A stretch of DNA of 64,000 nucleotides from Halomonas sp. 25-S5. GTDB lineage: Bacteria > Pseudomonadota > Gammaproteobacteria > Pseudomonadales > Halomonadaceae. Shown piece after piece: positions 37,655-49,036 of the stretch. The position numbers and the translations under genes were made by a program. The stretch lies in assembly GCF_029889845.1 (NCBI RefSeq), contig NZ_JARANV010000015.1, forward strand, positions 33,475-97,474, written 5' to 3'. The notes below the pieces were generated by a model. The model did not search any database, was not told where the DNA came from, and worked only from the letters and a program-made list of their open reading frames with translations. Position 1 is the stretch's first letter; each line of letters opens with the position of its first letter.

Positions 37655-38317
37655 TTCCTCGTCCAGCCCCTGCTCCTTCTGGGCCAGGGCCCAGCCGCCC
37701 AGGTCCTTGTAGCGGTTGACCATGGCACAGAACAGCTCGGCGGTGCGCTCGGTGTCGTAGCGCGCCGAGTGGGCGGCGCTGTTGTCGAACTCGATGCCCG
37801 CGGCGCGACAAGCCCGGGCCAGCACGGTCTGGCCATAGATCAGGCCGCCGAGCGATGCCGTGTCGAAGCTCGAGAAGGGATGGAAGGGGTTGCGCTTGAT
37901 GCCGCAGCGGTTGACCGCCGCATTGAGAAAGCCGTGGTCGAAGGCGGCATTGTGGCCGACCAGCACGGCCCGGGTGCAGCCATGGGCCTTGATGGACTTG
38001 CGCACGGGTCGGAAGATCTCGCCCAGTGCCTCGGCCTCGCTGACGGCCACCTGTCGGCGCAGCGGGTCATCCAGCCGGATCCCGGTGAAGTCCAGCGCCG
38101 ACTGCTCCACGTTGGCCCCCGCGAAGGGGGTGACATGGTAGGCATAGGTGGCGTCGGAGATCAGGTTGCCGTCCGGATCCATGGTCAGGGTGACCGCGGC
38201 GATCTCGAGGATCGCGTCGCCCTCGGGATTGAATCCGCCGGTTTCCAGGTCCACCACCACGGGCAGGAAGCTGCGGAATCGCTGCGCCATGAGTTCGCGG
38301 GCGATCGCCTCGCTCAT
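37649..38317 (-). CDS. rnt: Ribonuclease T
   Basis: DEDDh 3'-5' exoribonuclease that trims tRNA and other stable RNA 3' ends. The 222-residue protein (E. coli 215) has VVVDLETGG (Asp23, Glu25), [13 protein letters not shown], and [14 protein letters not shown] with the catalytic His and Asp. The basic [19 protein letters not shown] segment is typical of RNase T. It is convergent with grxD. Confidence 0.95.
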   Translation of the reverse strand: MSEAIARELMAQRFRSFLPVVVDLETGGFNPEGDAILEIAAVTLTMDPDGNLISDATYAYHVTPFAGANVEQSALDFTGIRLDDPLRRQVAVSEAEALGEIFRPVRKSIKAHGCTRAVLVGHNAAFDHGFLNAAVNRCGIKRNPFHPFSSFDTASLGGLIYGQTVLARACRAAGIEFDNSAAHSARYDTERTAELFCAMVNRYKDLGGWALAQKEQGLDEEP

Positions 38318-38419
38318 GCACCCCTCCTTGTCTGGGCCATCGTGTCTCGAAACCGCGAAAGTCTAGCAGCTTGCCCTCCGCGAGTCGCGTCGCCGGTATT
38401 CGCTGCAGGCTCGGCGCGC

Positions 38420-38425
38420 TATAAT
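38420..38425 (+). promoter_or_regulatory. Probable -10 box of the argG promoter
   Basis: A perfect TATAAT lies 36 nt before the argG ATG. The -35 position at 17-nt spacing (TATTCG, 38397-38402) is poor, so activation or another spacing may apply. No ARG-box-like palindrome was confidently seen. Confidence 0.5.
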
Positions 38426-38460
38426 CGCCCCTTCGAGAACGTTACTAGAGGAGCCTCAGC

Positions 38461-39681
<1,221 letters not shown>

Positions 39682-39762
39682 GACCGACCTGCATGCCTTC
39701 CTCGACGCCGGCCTGCCGCCGGCGTCGTCGTGTCGAGGGCTGCCACAAGCGAGGAGAGCACC

Positions 39763-40077
39763 ATGTTCAAGAAACTGTTATCCGGCCTGTTCGGCGGTGG
39801 CGAGGGCAAGTCCGGCAACGCCGCGGCCGCCGAGCCGGTGGAGTACAAGGGCTATTTGATCATCTCCGAACCCGCCGATCAGGGCGGCCAGTACCGCGTC
39901 AGCGGCTGGATCCGCAAGCCGCTGCCTGCCGCCGACGGAGAGGACGGCGAGATGCTCGAGCATCGTTTCGATCGCTCCGACATGCTGCCCGGTCGCGAGG
40001 CCTGTGACGCCTTGATGATCAGCAAGGCACAGCGCTTCATCGACGAGGTCGGCGACGAGATGTTCTCGCCGCGCTGA
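39763..40077 (+). CDS. HlyU-family small protein
   Basis: A 104-residue protein resembling the HlyU family (PF10115 type): a short FKKLLSGLFGGG N-terminus, then EYKGYLIISEPADQGGQYRVSGWI and an EHRFDRSDMLPGREACDALMISKAQRFIDE C-terminal half. Members are often annotated as transcriptional activators, but no HTH is visible here and the function is unsure. The ATG at 39763 has GAGGAG 6 nt upstream. Confidence 0.82.
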   Translation: MFKKLLSGLFGGGEGKSGNAAAAEPVEYKGYLIISEPADQGGQYRVSGWIRKPLPAADGEDGEMLEHRFDRSDMLPGREACDALMISKAQRFIDEVGDEMFSPR

Positions 40078-40130
40078 GACTCGCTTTATACTTCAGGACA
40101 TGCCGATCCGTCCCGTGACCCGGAGTCGCC

Positions 40131-41258
40131 ATGCGCCTGCTGCACCGCTTCTCGCCCTGGCGAGAACTCTTCGCCACCGATGCGCTGCCAGACCCCGGCG
40201 GCTGGCCGTCGCTGCTGGCCCCCCTGGGCCAGGCCTTGGTGAGCCTGGGGCCCGCTCCCTCCCTGGCCGAGGCCCACGCCTGGCAGGGCCAGCTGGTGGA
40301 GGCCCTGGACCGGCTCGATCTGCCCGCCTGGCGCATCAGCCAGCTGATCAGCGACCACAACGACTGGCTCTATCGGCGCGCCATCACGCTCTCCCTGGAG
40401 GAGATGCGCGGCCTGGGCTGGGGGGCGCCGCCGGTGGCCTGCTGCGTGCTGACCCTCGGTTCGGGGGCGCGCCATGAGAGCCTGCTGGCGCCGGACCAGG
40501 ACAACGCCATGATCATCGCCGACTACCCCGACGAGCGGCATACCGAGATCGACGGCTACTTCCAGTCCCTGGGCGAGCGCTTCACCGCGCGCCTCGATGC
40601 GGCCGGGATCCCGCTCTGCCAGGGCCATGTCATGGCCCGCTGGCCGATGTGGCGCAAGCGGCTCTCGGAGTGGGCGGCACAGCTCGAGATCTGGACCGCG
40701 GAGCGCCGCGTCAAGCGGGTCCAGCAGGCCAATATTCTGCTCGACTTTCACCCGGTCCACGGCAACGCCGCACTCGCCGAGGCCCTGGCCGATCGGGTGG
40801 CCCGGCTGCTGCCGGGCGCCCACCTCTTCCTCGATGAGATGGCGAGCCTGCTCGATGAGCTGCCGCTGGCCCTGGACCGGCTCGGCCGGCTCAGCGGCGA
40901 CGGCGAGGGTGCCCCCCATGAACGGGCCATCAACCTCAAGCGCCAGGGAATGCTGCCGCTGGTGAATGCCGTGCGCCTGCTGGGCGTGCGCCACGGGGTG
41001 CGCCCGCCGGATACCCGCTCGCGACTGGTGGCGCTGGTGATGCAGGAGGCGCTCGACGCCGAGCACGCCCGAGCCCTGACCGCGGCACACGAGCGGCTGC
41101 AGGCGCTGATGCTCGACGAGCAGCGCCGGGCCCTGGCCGAGGGGCGCAGCCCCGATGGCTGGGTGGACATCGCCCGCCTGGGTGAGGAGCAGCGCCTGCT
41201 GCTGCGCCATGACCTGCTGCAGATCCGCGCGCTTCTGAGAATCGCGCGCAAGCCGTAA
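40131..41258 (+). CDS. DUF294-type nucleotidyltransferase-like protein
   Basis: A 375-residue protein with the nucleotidyltransferase motif GSGARHESLLAPDQDNAMI near residues 108-126, where the Asp-x-Asp pair would bind metal, and the DUF294 C-terminal helical domain (INLKRQGMLPLVNAVRLLGVRHGV). Unlike many relatives it has no N-terminal CBS or cyclic-nucleotide domain. Such genes often sit with SSF symporters and DnaQ-type exonucleases, and both are encoded just downstream on the opposite strand. The substrate is unknown. Confidence 0.85.
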   Translation: MRLLHRFSPWRELFATDALPDPGGWPSLLAPLGQALVSLGPAPSLAEAHAWQGQLVEALDRLDLPAWRISQLISDHNDWLYRRAITLSLEEMRGLGWGAPPVACCVLTLGSGARHESLLAPDQDNAMIIADYPDERHTEIDGYFQSLGERFTARLDAAGIPLCQGHVMARWPMWRKRLSEWAAQLEIWTAERRVKRVQQANILLDFHPVHGNAALAEALADRVARLLPGAHLFLDEMASLLDELPLALDRLGRLSGDGEGAPHERAINLKRQGMLPLVNAVRLLGVRHGVRPPDTRSRLVALVMQEALDAEHARALTAAHERLQALMLDEQRRALAEGRSPDGWVDIARLGEEQRLLLRHDLLQIRALLRIARKP

Positions 41259-41353
41259 CCGGGCTTCGCCCGGAGCTGTAAGCTTTAAGCTGTAAGAACA
41301 AACCCTTGCTATCACATAGCTGAGCGGCAGCACTGCGGCTTACGGCTTACGCC
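41259..41353. repeat. Heptamer-based inverted element, copy 3
   Basis: Directly after the DUF294 gene's stop is a hairpin CCGGGC/GCCCGG (41259-41273). AGCTGTA-AGCTTTA-AGCTGTAAG heptamers follow at 41274-41296. After a 39-nt centre, the right arm at 41335-41353 (CGGCTTACGGCTTACGCC) contains the stop codon of the kinase gene. It lies between convergent genes, like copy 2. Confidence 0.65.
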
Positions 41354-44073
41354 GGCGCTTCCGGCAACTCCATCACCAGGCAGGCACCGCCCAGCCGCGG
41401 CGCCTCCTCGACCCACAGTCGCCCCCCCAGGTGGGCAACGATGCCGCGGCTGATGGGCAAGCCCAGGCCGCTGCCGCGGGGGCGACCGCGGGCCTCGCCA
41501 CCGTCCTGTCGCTGGATCTGGTGGAACTTCTCGAAGACCCGCTCACGCTCGTCCTCGGCGATGCCGGGGCCGTTGTCCTCCACGGCGAGGCGGTAGTGAT
41601 CCTTGTAGCGCTCGAGGCGCAGCAGTACCTGCGGGTCGTCGTCGTCGGCAAACTTGCCGGCATTGTCGAGCAGGTTGATGATCACCTGTTCCAGACGGTC
41701 CGGATCGCCGATGACCGTCGCGGTCTCCGGCACGATCTCGACCTCCAGGGTCACCCCGCGGTTCTCCTGCAGTCGGTGCACCGCATCCACGCCGTGGCGG
41801 GCCAGGGTCACCAGGTCCAGGCGCCGGGGCTCCAGGGTCAGGCGGCCGCTCTCGAGTCTTGCCAGGTCGAGGATCTCCTCGATCAGCCTCGAGAGCCGCT
41901 GGCTCTCGCGCACCACCACGTCGAGGAAGTGGTGGCGCTTCTCGTCGGGCAGGTCGCTGCTGTCGCGCAGGATCTCGGCAAAGGCGCGAATCGAGGTGAG
42001 GGGCGTGCGCAACTCGTGACTGACCATGGCCACGAACTCGTCCTTGAGGCGGTCGAGCTCGCGCAGGCGCTCATTGGCCGCGCGCAGCTCCTCGCTGGTG
42101 CGTGCCAGCTCCCGGGACTTCTGTTCCAGGCGACGGTTGACCTCCAGGGTCTCGGAGGTGGTGTCGAGGATGCTGAGGATCGATTCGAGGTTCAAGGCCT
42201 CGCCGCGCACCACCGAGTCGATCAGTACCCGCGCCGAGGCGCTGCCCAGCGAACCGGCCAGGGCCTGTTCGGCGCGGGCGGTCAGCCCCGGCGGCGCGGG
42301 CTGGCTGTCGTCGGCTTCGTCGGGGTGGGTGGCGAAGACGCGGGCGGTGGCGGCGCCCCCCAGGTAGCGATCGAGCAGGGCGCGCAGTTCGCCACGCGTG
42401 GTCTGGCCCTGCCACAGCGAGGTCTGAACCAGGCCGGGGTGCATGGCCTCGGTGAACAGCGCCGCCTGGGTCTGCTCCAGCGGTGACTGGCGGGTGAACA
42501 GCGAGATGCCCACCAGCAGGCCGACATTGGCGGCCAGGCTCCACAGCAGCGAGTGGGTATAGATGTCCCAGCCCTCGAGCCCGAACAGCGCATAGGGCCT
42601 CAGCCAGGCGAGCCCCCAGGGGCCCCGGTCGAGGAAGCCGGCCTCCAGCCAGCCGGACTGGGCAAAGCCCGGGATCAGCAGGGTCCAGGCCCAGATCAGG
42701 AAGCCTGCGCTCATGCCCAGTCCGGCCCCCAGTCGGTTGGCGCCCCGCCAGTACAGGCCGATCAGCAGCGCCGGGGCGAACTGGCAGGCGGCGGCGAAGG
42801 AGACCAGGCCGATGGTCACCAGGCTGTAGGCGTCGCCGATCAGCGCATGGTAGAGGTAGCCGAGCAGCAGGATCAGCAGGATGGCCACTCGGCGGATGCG
42901 CAGCAGCCAGCCGGCGAGCTCGCCCCGGGTGCTCAGGTGGAGGTGGCGCGAGCGCAGCAACAGCGGCATCACCAGCTGATTGCTGACCATGGTCGACAGG
43001 GCGATGGTCTCGACGATCATCATGCCGGTGGCGGCCGAGAGTCCGCCGATGAAGACCAGCAGCGGCAGCCCATCTAGCCCGGCCGAGAGGGGCAGGGTGA
43101 GCACGAAGCTGTCCGGGTCGCCGCTGGCGTCGCCGAGCAGCAGCCCGGCCAGGGCGATGGGGATCACGAACAGGTTGATCACCAGCAGGTAGAGCGGGAA
43201 TAGCCAGCTGGCGCGCTTGAGGTGTCGCTCGTCGACGTTCTCGACCACCAGCACCTGGAACTGCCGCGGCAGGGTGAGAAAGGCCAGGAAGGCCAGCACC
43301 AGCATGCCCACCCAGCCCAGGGCACCGCCGGGCACGGCCTCCAGGCTCATCAACCGGGTCAGTTCGGGCATGGCGCCGACCCGGGCGAAGAGCTCCGCCG
43401 GGCCGTTGAAGAGCACGAACACGGTGAAGACCCCCACCGAGAGGAAGGCCACCAGCTTGACCAGCGACTCGAAGGCGATGGCCGCCACCATGCCCTCGTG
43501 GCGCTCGCTGGCGTCCAGGTGGCGCGTGCCGAAGAGGATGATGAATACCGCCAGTACCAGGGCGACCCAGAACGACTTGTCGGCCCAGAAGCTCTCGTCG
43601 GCCAGGCGCAGCTCGGCGGCCTGGGGGTAGTTGACCAGCACCGCGTGGCTGACGGTGATGGCCTTGAGCTGCAGGGCGATATAGGGAGTGATGCCGATCA
43701 GGGCGATCAGCGCCACCAGCGCCCCCAGGCTCGAGCTCTTGCCGTAGCGGGCGCTGATGAAGTCGGCGATGGAGGTGATGCGCTGGGCACTGGCGATGCG
43801 CACCATCTTGCGGATCACGAAGGGGGCCATCAGCATCGCCAGGGTCGGGCCCAGGTAGATCAGCAGGAAGCTGGGGCCATACTGGGCCGCGCGGCCGACG
43901 CTGCCGTAGAAGGTCCAGGCGGTGCAGTAGACGGCAATGGAGAGCGCATAGACGGTGGGCGACCCGATCAGCGAGCGCCCCTGCTCGGCGCGGCGATCCC
44001 CCCAGGCGGCGATGATGAAGAGCAGCGCCAGGTAGCCGAAGGCCACGGTCAGGACCACGACGCTGCTTCTCAT
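41347..44073 (-). CDS. Sodium:solute symporter-histidine kinase fusion (CbrA-like)
   Basis: A 908-residue sensor with an N-terminal SSF transporter domain (about 12-13 helices, residues 1-510; RITSIADFISARYGKSSSLG is the SSF motif). A linker coiled coil (RRLEQKSRELARTSEELRAANERL) and a full histidine kinase follow: H-box MVSHELRTP with His about 686, N-box NLLDNAGKFADD, VEDNGPGIAEDE and GSGLGLPISRG. The layout equals Pseudomonas CbrA. The likely partner is the response regulator at 46357-46728, the first gene of the same operon. Whether it transports is unknown. Confidence 0.92.
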   Translation of the reverse strand: MRSSVVVLTVAFGYLALLFIIAAWGDRRAEQGRSLIGSPTVYALSIAVYCTAWTFYGSVGRAAQYGPSFLLIYLGPTLAMLMAPFVIRKMVRIASAQRITSIADFISARYGKSSSLGALVALIALIGITPYIALQLKAITVSHAVLVNYPQAAELRLADESFWADKSFWVALVLAVFIILFGTRHLDASERHEGMVAAIAFESLVKLVAFLSVGVFTVFVLFNGPAELFARVGAMPELTRLMSLEAVPGGALGWVGMLVLAFLAFLTLPRQFQVLVVENVDERHLKRASWLFPLYLLVINLFVIPIALAGLLLGDASGDPDSFVLTLPLSAGLDGLPLLVFIGGLSAATGMMIVETIALSTMVSNQLVMPLLLRSRHLHLSTRGELAGWLLRIRRVAILLILLLGYLYHALIGDAYSLVTIGLVSFAAACQFAPALLIGLYWRGANRLGAGLGMSAGFLIWAWTLLIPGFAQSGWLEAGFLDRGPWGLAWLRPYALFGLEGWDIYTHSLLWSLAANVGLLVGISLFTRQSPLEQTQAALFTEAMHPGLVQTSLWQGQTTRGELRALLDRYLGGAATARVFATHPDEADDSQPAPPGLTARAEQALAGSLGSASARVLIDSVVRGEALNLESILSILDTTSETLEVNRRLEQKSRELARTSEELRAANERLRELDRLKDEFVAMVSHELRTPLTSIRAFAEILRDSSDLPDEKRHHFLDVVVRESQRLSRLIEEILDLARLESGRLTLEPRRLDLVTLARHGVDAVHRLQENRGVTLEVEIVPETATVIGDPDRLEQVIINLLDNAGKFADDDDPQVLLRLERYKDHYRLAVEDNGPGIAEDERERVFEKFHQIQRQDGGEARGRPRGSGLGLPISRGIVAHLGGRLWVEEAPRLGGACLVMELPEAPA

Positions 44074-44096
44074 GGCGTGTCAGCCTGCATCCGGGG

Positions 44097-44285
44097 TCAC
44101 TCCTCGTGATGGTGTTCCATCAGCCAGGCCATCAGGGCGATTACCGCGGCCCAGGCCAGGAACAGGTAGGCCACCAGCCAGGCGGGGGCCGTCGGGGCAT
44201 GGTCGGCGATCAGCAGCAGGGGCGGGGAGAACAGCAGGGCCGCCAGCACGATCAGCGCGACCAGGCGCTCCTTCAGGCGCGGCAT
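44097..44285 (-). CDS. Small membrane protein upstream of the CbrA-like kinase
   Basis: A 62-residue protein with two hydrophobic helices (LVALIVLAALLFSPPLLLIAD and APAWLVAYLFLAWAAVIALMAWL) and a His/Glu-rich end, HHHEE. It lies between the exonuclease-fusion gene and the kinase gene, overlapping or abutting both. Small hydrophobic genes coupled to SSF-type kinases are known in Pseudomonas (cbrX), which may be the counterpart; this rests on position and size only. Confidence 0.75.
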   Translation of the reverse strand: MPRLKERLVALIVLAALLFSPPLLLIADHAPTAPAWLVAYLFLAWAAVIALMAWLMEHHHEE

Positions 44286-44287
44286 GT

Positions 44288-46356
44288 TCACGAGGCGAAG
44301 GCGTCCTGCTTGTCGAAGGCGCTGGCCTGCAGCGCCAGCGCCTGCTCCAGCGTCTCGATGCCACGCGCCTCCAGCCGGGGCAGCAGCGAGAGCCACAGCT
44401 CCGCGGTGACCCGGGCGTCGCCCAGGGCGGTATGGCGGGTGCCGGGCGGAAAGCTCAGGTCATAGCGGTCGGCCAGGCTGTCCAGGTCATGGCCGTCGAG
44501 GCTGTCGTCGAGTGCCCGGGAGAGCAGCAGGGTGTCGAGCACCGGCATGTCGAACGCGATGCCGCCGCCGGGGGGCTGGATGGCCAGCAGGTCGAAGGCG
44601 GCATTGTGGGCCAGGATCACCGCTTCACCGATGTAGTCGCGAAAGCGCGGCAGGGCCACGTTGAGCGGGGGGCCCCCGGCCACGTCGTCATCGGTGATGC
44701 CATGGATGGCGGTGCTGGCCGGCGGGATGGGCCGTCCCGGGTCGACCCGCAGGTCGAAGGTGTCGCTGGCCAGCAGTCGCGCATTGACGATGCGGCAGGC
44801 GCCGATGCTGACCACGGTGTCGCCGCGGCGCAGCTCCAGCCCGGTGGTCTCGGTGTCGAAGGCCACGACCTCCAGGGTCTTCAGGGGCCGGGCCGCCAGT
44901 TCGGCATCCGGCGGGGGCATGTCGGCGATGCCGAAGTCGTGGAATTCCGGGCGCGGCGGGGTGCGCGGGCGCGGCGCGCCGACCCGCTCGGTGGCCGGCA
45001 ACGGTAGGCGCAGGCGGGCATGCTCGCCGTCCTCGTCGGCGATGCTCCAGGCATCGCTGGTGTGCTGGCGCAGCACGTCGCCGACCCGGGGGGCCAGGGG
45101 CAGGGCGTCCAGGCGCTCGGCGCGCCACTCGTCCAGTACCTTCTCGCCGAGCGGGCGCCCGCGCCAGATGAGGTCCAGGTAGACCCGGCGGTTGCCCAGG
45201 CACACCTCGCCCTCCAGCACGGCCTGGCCGGAATGTGTTGCCAGGCGAGGGAGCAGCGAGTCGAGCAGCGCCAGCAGGGCCGGGGCGTCGCCCTTCAGCC
45301 AGGCGGGCATGCCGATGGGGGTGATGCGCAGCGACGCGTTGCCCTGGCGCTCGCCGAGGGCCGCCCAGAGATCATTGGACCACAGCGGGACCAGGCGCTC
45401 GCCCTCGCGGTGCATGTCCTCCATCAGCCGGCCCATGCGCTCGAGCTGGGCGGCCAGCGCCCGGCTCTCCTCGTCGATCACCGCCTCGAGGCGCTTCCCG
45501 AGCTCGCCGGCCGCGGCATCGTCGCGCACGCCGACCAGGGCGTCGGCGGCACTGGTCAGGCTGGCGCTGTGGCGGCGCAGTACCGGCAGCATCTCGGCGA
45601 TGTCGGCACGGGCCCCCATCTCGCTGGTCCAGGCCGCCGTGGTGTCGGTCAGGGTCAGCAGTGTCTCGTGGTGGCTGTCGGGGACGCGGCGCAGCACCAC
45701 GTGCAGCCAGCGCTCGTTGCAGGGCACCAGAATCTCCCGCGGCGCCCCGTCGTCGGGCAGCTGGCTCAGCGCATCCGCCAGGCTGGAGATCGGCAGCAGG
45801 GCATCGAGGCGCTTGCCGAGGCCCAGGCCGGGATGGCCCTCGAACAGCGTCTCGGCGGCCTGGTTGAACAGCAGCACCCGCCGGTGGTGGTCGCAGAGCA
45901 GCAGCGGCGTGTCGAGCACCTGGAGCAGGGTCTCGAGCTCCTGGCGGATTCGGGCGGCACTGCGCGCGCCCTCGGCATGGGCGGTGGCCAGGCGCTCGCG
46001 GTCGGCCCGCCAGGCCTCGCGAATGCGCATCAGGTCGGGGCCGAGCCCCCGCAGCCAGCCCTCGGGCGGGTAGTCCTGGCGGGCATCCGGGTTAGCCACC
46101 AGGCGGGCCAGCTGGACCTGCAGGTGTCGCAGCGGGGTGAACAGCTGGCGCTCGAGCAGCAGGCCGACCAGGAAGATGGTGCCGCCCCCGGAGAAGCAGC
46201 CCAGCCACAGCAGCAGCCGCGCCGTGCCCTCGAGACCAGCGAGGCCGTCCAGCCACAGCGCGAACACGGCGCCGCCGAAGATACTGATGCCGCTGAGCAG
46301 CAGCCACAGGCCGATCAGCCGCTGGCGGCGGGGCAGGCGGGAGCCATGCTTGGCCA

Positions 46357-46357
<1 letters not shown>
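44288..46357 (-). CDS. Membrane PAS/kinase-like protein fused to a DnaQ-type 3'-5' exonuclease
   Basis: A 689-residue multidomain protein. Two membrane helices (about 15-37 and 45-68) precede a HAMP-like linker (FTPLRHLQVQLARLVANPD) and a PAS-like domain (about 145-240; LLQVLDTPLLLCDHHRRVLLFNQAAETLFEG). A region resembling a degenerate kinase dimerisation/ATPase part follows, with no H-box or glycine boxes seen. The C-terminal DEDDh exonuclease has FDTETTGLE near 502, LAHNAAFDL, and HTALGDARVTAELW. It overlaps the response-regulator stop as TGATG. Such a sensor-exonuclease fusion suggests ligand-gated nucleic-acid or nucleotide turnover; this is inferred. Confidence 0.88.
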
Positions 46358-46728
<371 letters not shown>

Positions 46729-46814
46729 GGTGCCCTCCTATGAGTGTGCGGTCGTTTATGCATGGTTACCGATCAGTCTAGTGGCCGGCCGGGTGGTGGC
46801 AAAGACGACCTTGG

Positions 46815-46991
46815 CAGGAGGCGCACGAGCGCTACCGTTTCTGGCTGCACCATGCCGAAGGCTCCGCCATGCCGCCGCTGGTGATGCGTCTGCTGTTCGC
46901 CTCGCTCGGCAAGCCCCCGGTACCGGCGCTGGCCCGGCCCCTCGGCCGGCTCTTCGCCCGAGGGGTGGAGCAGCAGTTGCTGGGGCCGTGG
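46815..46991 (+). pseudogene. Glutathione S-transferase remnant
   Basis: A stretch of about 59 codons reads RYRFWLHHAEGSAMPPLVM, then LLFASLGKPPVPALARPLGR and ARGVEQQLLGP. This is the middle of a GST C-terminal domain, with the recognisable HHAEGS-MPPLVM signature. No N-terminal thioredoxin-like domain, start codon with ribosome site or C-terminal third is present. Homology stops where the convergent minus-strand gene ends. It is probably a decayed fragment. Confidence 0.7.
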
Positions 46992-47261
46992 CTACTTGCG
47001 GTGCCGCCCGCGTCTCGGACCCAGCGGCCCCAGCCACAGCCAGACCTGCAGGATCACCAGCACCGGCAGCCACCAGGCCGGCGCGCCGGTTACCCAGTTG
47101 AGCACCAGGTGGATGAAGAAGGCGGTGATGCCGGCGACGAGGCCCACCAGCGGGAAGAGCAGGGGGCGTTCGCGGCCGGGCCAGCGCGTCAGCCGGCACA
47201 GCGAGCCGACAAGGGCACCGAAGGCGGCGGCCAGGGAGAAGGGAATCAGCAGGTCCAGCAT
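46992..47261 (-). CDS. Hypothetical small membrane protein
   Basis: An 89-residue protein with two to three hydrophobic segments (LLIPFSLAAAFGALVGSL, LLFPLVGLVAGITAFFIHLVLNWV, WWLPVLVILQVWLWL) and a basic tail GPRRGRHRK. GAGG lies 6 nt before the ATG. I recognise no family. Coding is supported by the membrane-protein pattern and positive-inside tail, but not by context. Confidence 0.6.
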   Translation of the reverse strand: MLDLLIPFSLAAAFGALVGSLCRLTRWPGRERPLLFPLVGLVAGITAFFIHLVLNWVTGAPAWWLPVLVILQVWLWLGPLGPRRGRHRK

Positions 47262-47340
47262 GTCGAGCCTCGTGTCGAGAAGGCGGAACGTAGCGGCCAG
47301 CCTAGCGCCTCAAGGCAGGCATGGCGCTTCGACATTGGGG

Positions 47341-48096
47341 TCAGTCACCGCGTCGCAGCAGGTGGTTGCGCAGGGCCAGTTCGGCCCGCCCCAGCCACTC
47401 GTGCAGGGCGCGGCTGCTCTGGTGGAGGTGGTAGGCACGCGGGATAATGGCCTGAATACCCGGCGGTGGGGCGCTTGCGAATTCGGTCGGCGCGGCCGTG
47501 ACGGACAGGCCGGCGCGCTCGAATTCCGACACCGCCCTCGGCAGGTGCCAGGCCTGGGAGACCAGCGCGACATGCTCGATACCCTCGCCCCCCAGCATCT
47601 CGGCGGTGTAGCGGGCGTTCTCGGCGGTATTGCGGCTGCGCCCCTCCATCCAGCGCACGGGCACCTCGAAGACGTCGCGCAGCGCCGCCGCCATCAGGCT
47701 CGCCTCGGCGCTGTGCTCGTCATGCACGCGCCCGCCGCTGACCAGAATCGGCAGCCGGGTCTCTCGGTGCAAGTGGGCGCCATAGGCCAGCCGGCGCCAG
47801 CTGGCATTGGAGGGGGTATCGCCCCAGCCGAACTCCGGCGAGGCGTAGTCGCGTCCGCCACCGAGGATCACGATGGCCTGGGCCTGGCGAAGCTGGGCGG
47901 GGCTGGCAAGGGCCGGTGGTTCCAGCCCCTGGCGCAGGGCGTGGCTCACCAGCGGGGTGGAGAGGGCCAGCAGGCTGGCCAGCCCCAGGGTGACCAGCAG
48001 GCCGCCGCTCAGCCGGCGAGCGCCCAGGACCAGGCCGGCGAGGATCAGCAGGGCATTGATCACGGGCGGCAGCAGGAGATACTTCAGGGCTTCCAT
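47341..48096 (-). CDS. YdcF/ElyC family (DUF218) envelope protein
   Basis: A 251-residue protein with two N-terminal helices and a DUF218 domain: AIVILGGGRDY near residue 75, LPILVSGGRVHDE, EGRSRNTAENARYTAEML, and LVSQAWHLPRAVSEFERAGL. ElyC, the E. coli member with this topology, is involved in envelope and peptidoglycan-precursor homeostasis. The exact role here is unknown. Confidence 0.9.
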   Translation of the reverse strand: MEALKYLLLPPVINALLILAGLVLGARRLSGGLLVTLGLASLLALSTPLVSHALRQGLEPPALASPAQLRQAQAIVILGGGRDYASPEFGWGDTPSNASWRRLAYGAHLHRETRLPILVSGGRVHDEHSAEASLMAAALRDVFEVPVRWMEGRSRNTAENARYTAEMLGGEGIEHVALVSQAWHLPRAVSEFERAGLSVTAAPTEFASAPPPGIQAIIPRAYHLHQSSRALHEWLGRAELALRNHLLRRGD

Positions 48097-48220
48097 GGGC
48101 GGGTCTCGTTGGCGGTCATGCGGCTAGTGAACCAGCCGGCGGGCACTTGTGCCAGCCAGAGCGCTCACTCCGGCGGGTCGCGAGGCATGCGGCGCCGCGG
48201 CAGGCCAGCGTGGGCGCCGG

Positions 48221-48856
48221 TCACAGCTCGGTCTTCTCCGGGTACTCGCAGAGGTCCTCGATGATGCAGCTACCGCAGCGGGGCTTGCGCGCCAGGCAAG
48301 TGTAGCGCCCATGGAGGATCAGCCAGTGGTGGGCATCCTGGCGGAACTCTTTCGGCACATGGCGCAGCAGCTTCCTCTCGACCTCGACCACGTCCTTGCC
48401 CCTGGCGATCCCGGTGCGGTTGGCCACGCGGAAGATATGGGTATCCACGGCGATGGTGGGCTCGCCGAAGGCGGTGTTGAGGATCACGTTGGCGGTCTTG
48501 CGGCCGACGCCCGGCAGGGCCTCGAGGGCCTTGCGGGTGCGGGGCACCTCATCGCCGTGCTGCTCGACCAGGATCCGGCAGGTCTTCATCAGGTTCTCGG
48601 CCTTGGTGTTGTAAAGGCCGATGGTCCGGATGTGCGCCTTGAGGCCGTCGAGGCCCAGTTCAAGGATCGCCTGGGGCGTGTTGGCCACCGGGAAGAGCCG
48701 GGCGGTGGCCTTGTTGACCCCCACGTCGGTGGCCTGGGCCGAGAGCAGCACGGCGGCGAGCAGCTCGAAGGGTGTGGTCCAGTGCAGTTCGGTGGTCGGC
48801 TCGGGGTTGTGGTCGCGCAGCCGCGCGAAGATCTCGTGGCGTTTCTGGGCGTTCAT
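48221..48856 (-). CDS. nth: Endonuclease III Nth
   Basis: Base-excision repair glycosylase/AP lyase for oxidised pyrimidines. The 211-residue length matches E. coli Nth. It has the helix-hairpin-helix LPGVGRKTANVILN with catalytic Lys, the catalytic Asp in VDTHIFRVANR, and the C-terminal 4Fe-4S loop CLARKPRCGSCIIEDLC. ATG at 48856 (MNAQKRHEIF) is chosen over an upstream TTG because of the GGGGAA site and family length. It follows rsxB, as in many gammaproteobacteria. Confidence 0.97.
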   Translation of the reverse strand: MNAQKRHEIFARLRDHNPEPTTELHWTTPFELLAAVLLSAQATDVGVNKATARLFPVANTPQAILELGLDGLKAHIRTIGLYNTKAENLMKTCRILVEQHGDEVPRTRKALEALPGVGRKTANVILNTAFGEPTIAVDTHIFRVANRTGIARGKDVVEVERKLLRHVPKEFRQDAHHWLILHGRYTCLARKPRCGSCIIEDLCEYPEKTEL

Positions 48857-48900
48857 CGCATTCCCCGGCAAAAGCGAGGGGCGCCGGGGGCAGGGTGAAG

Positions 48901-48961
48901 AGGAGGTCCTACGCCAAGGATGGCGTCGGTAGCGTACAGGGATGTATTCACAGCGCCTCCT
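48901..48961 (-). repeat. Hairpin-rich intergenic repeat, short form
   Basis: A 61-bp element bounded by AGGAGG/CCTCCT. It contains two hairpins: ACGCCA-AGGA-TGGCGT (48911-48926) and TACA-GGGA-TGTA (48935-48946). Read on the minus strand, it shares GGAGGCGCTGTGAA, CGCTACCGACGCC and GGCGTAGGACCTCC, in that order, with the element at 35831-36023. It lies between rsxB and nth. Confidence 0.75.
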
Positions 48962-49036
48962 CGATGGTCCGGCATTCCGGGGCCTGCCGCCGGATCAGCC
49001 CCGAGCGGTAAGCAGTCAGTCTAAGTCTCGAATCAT

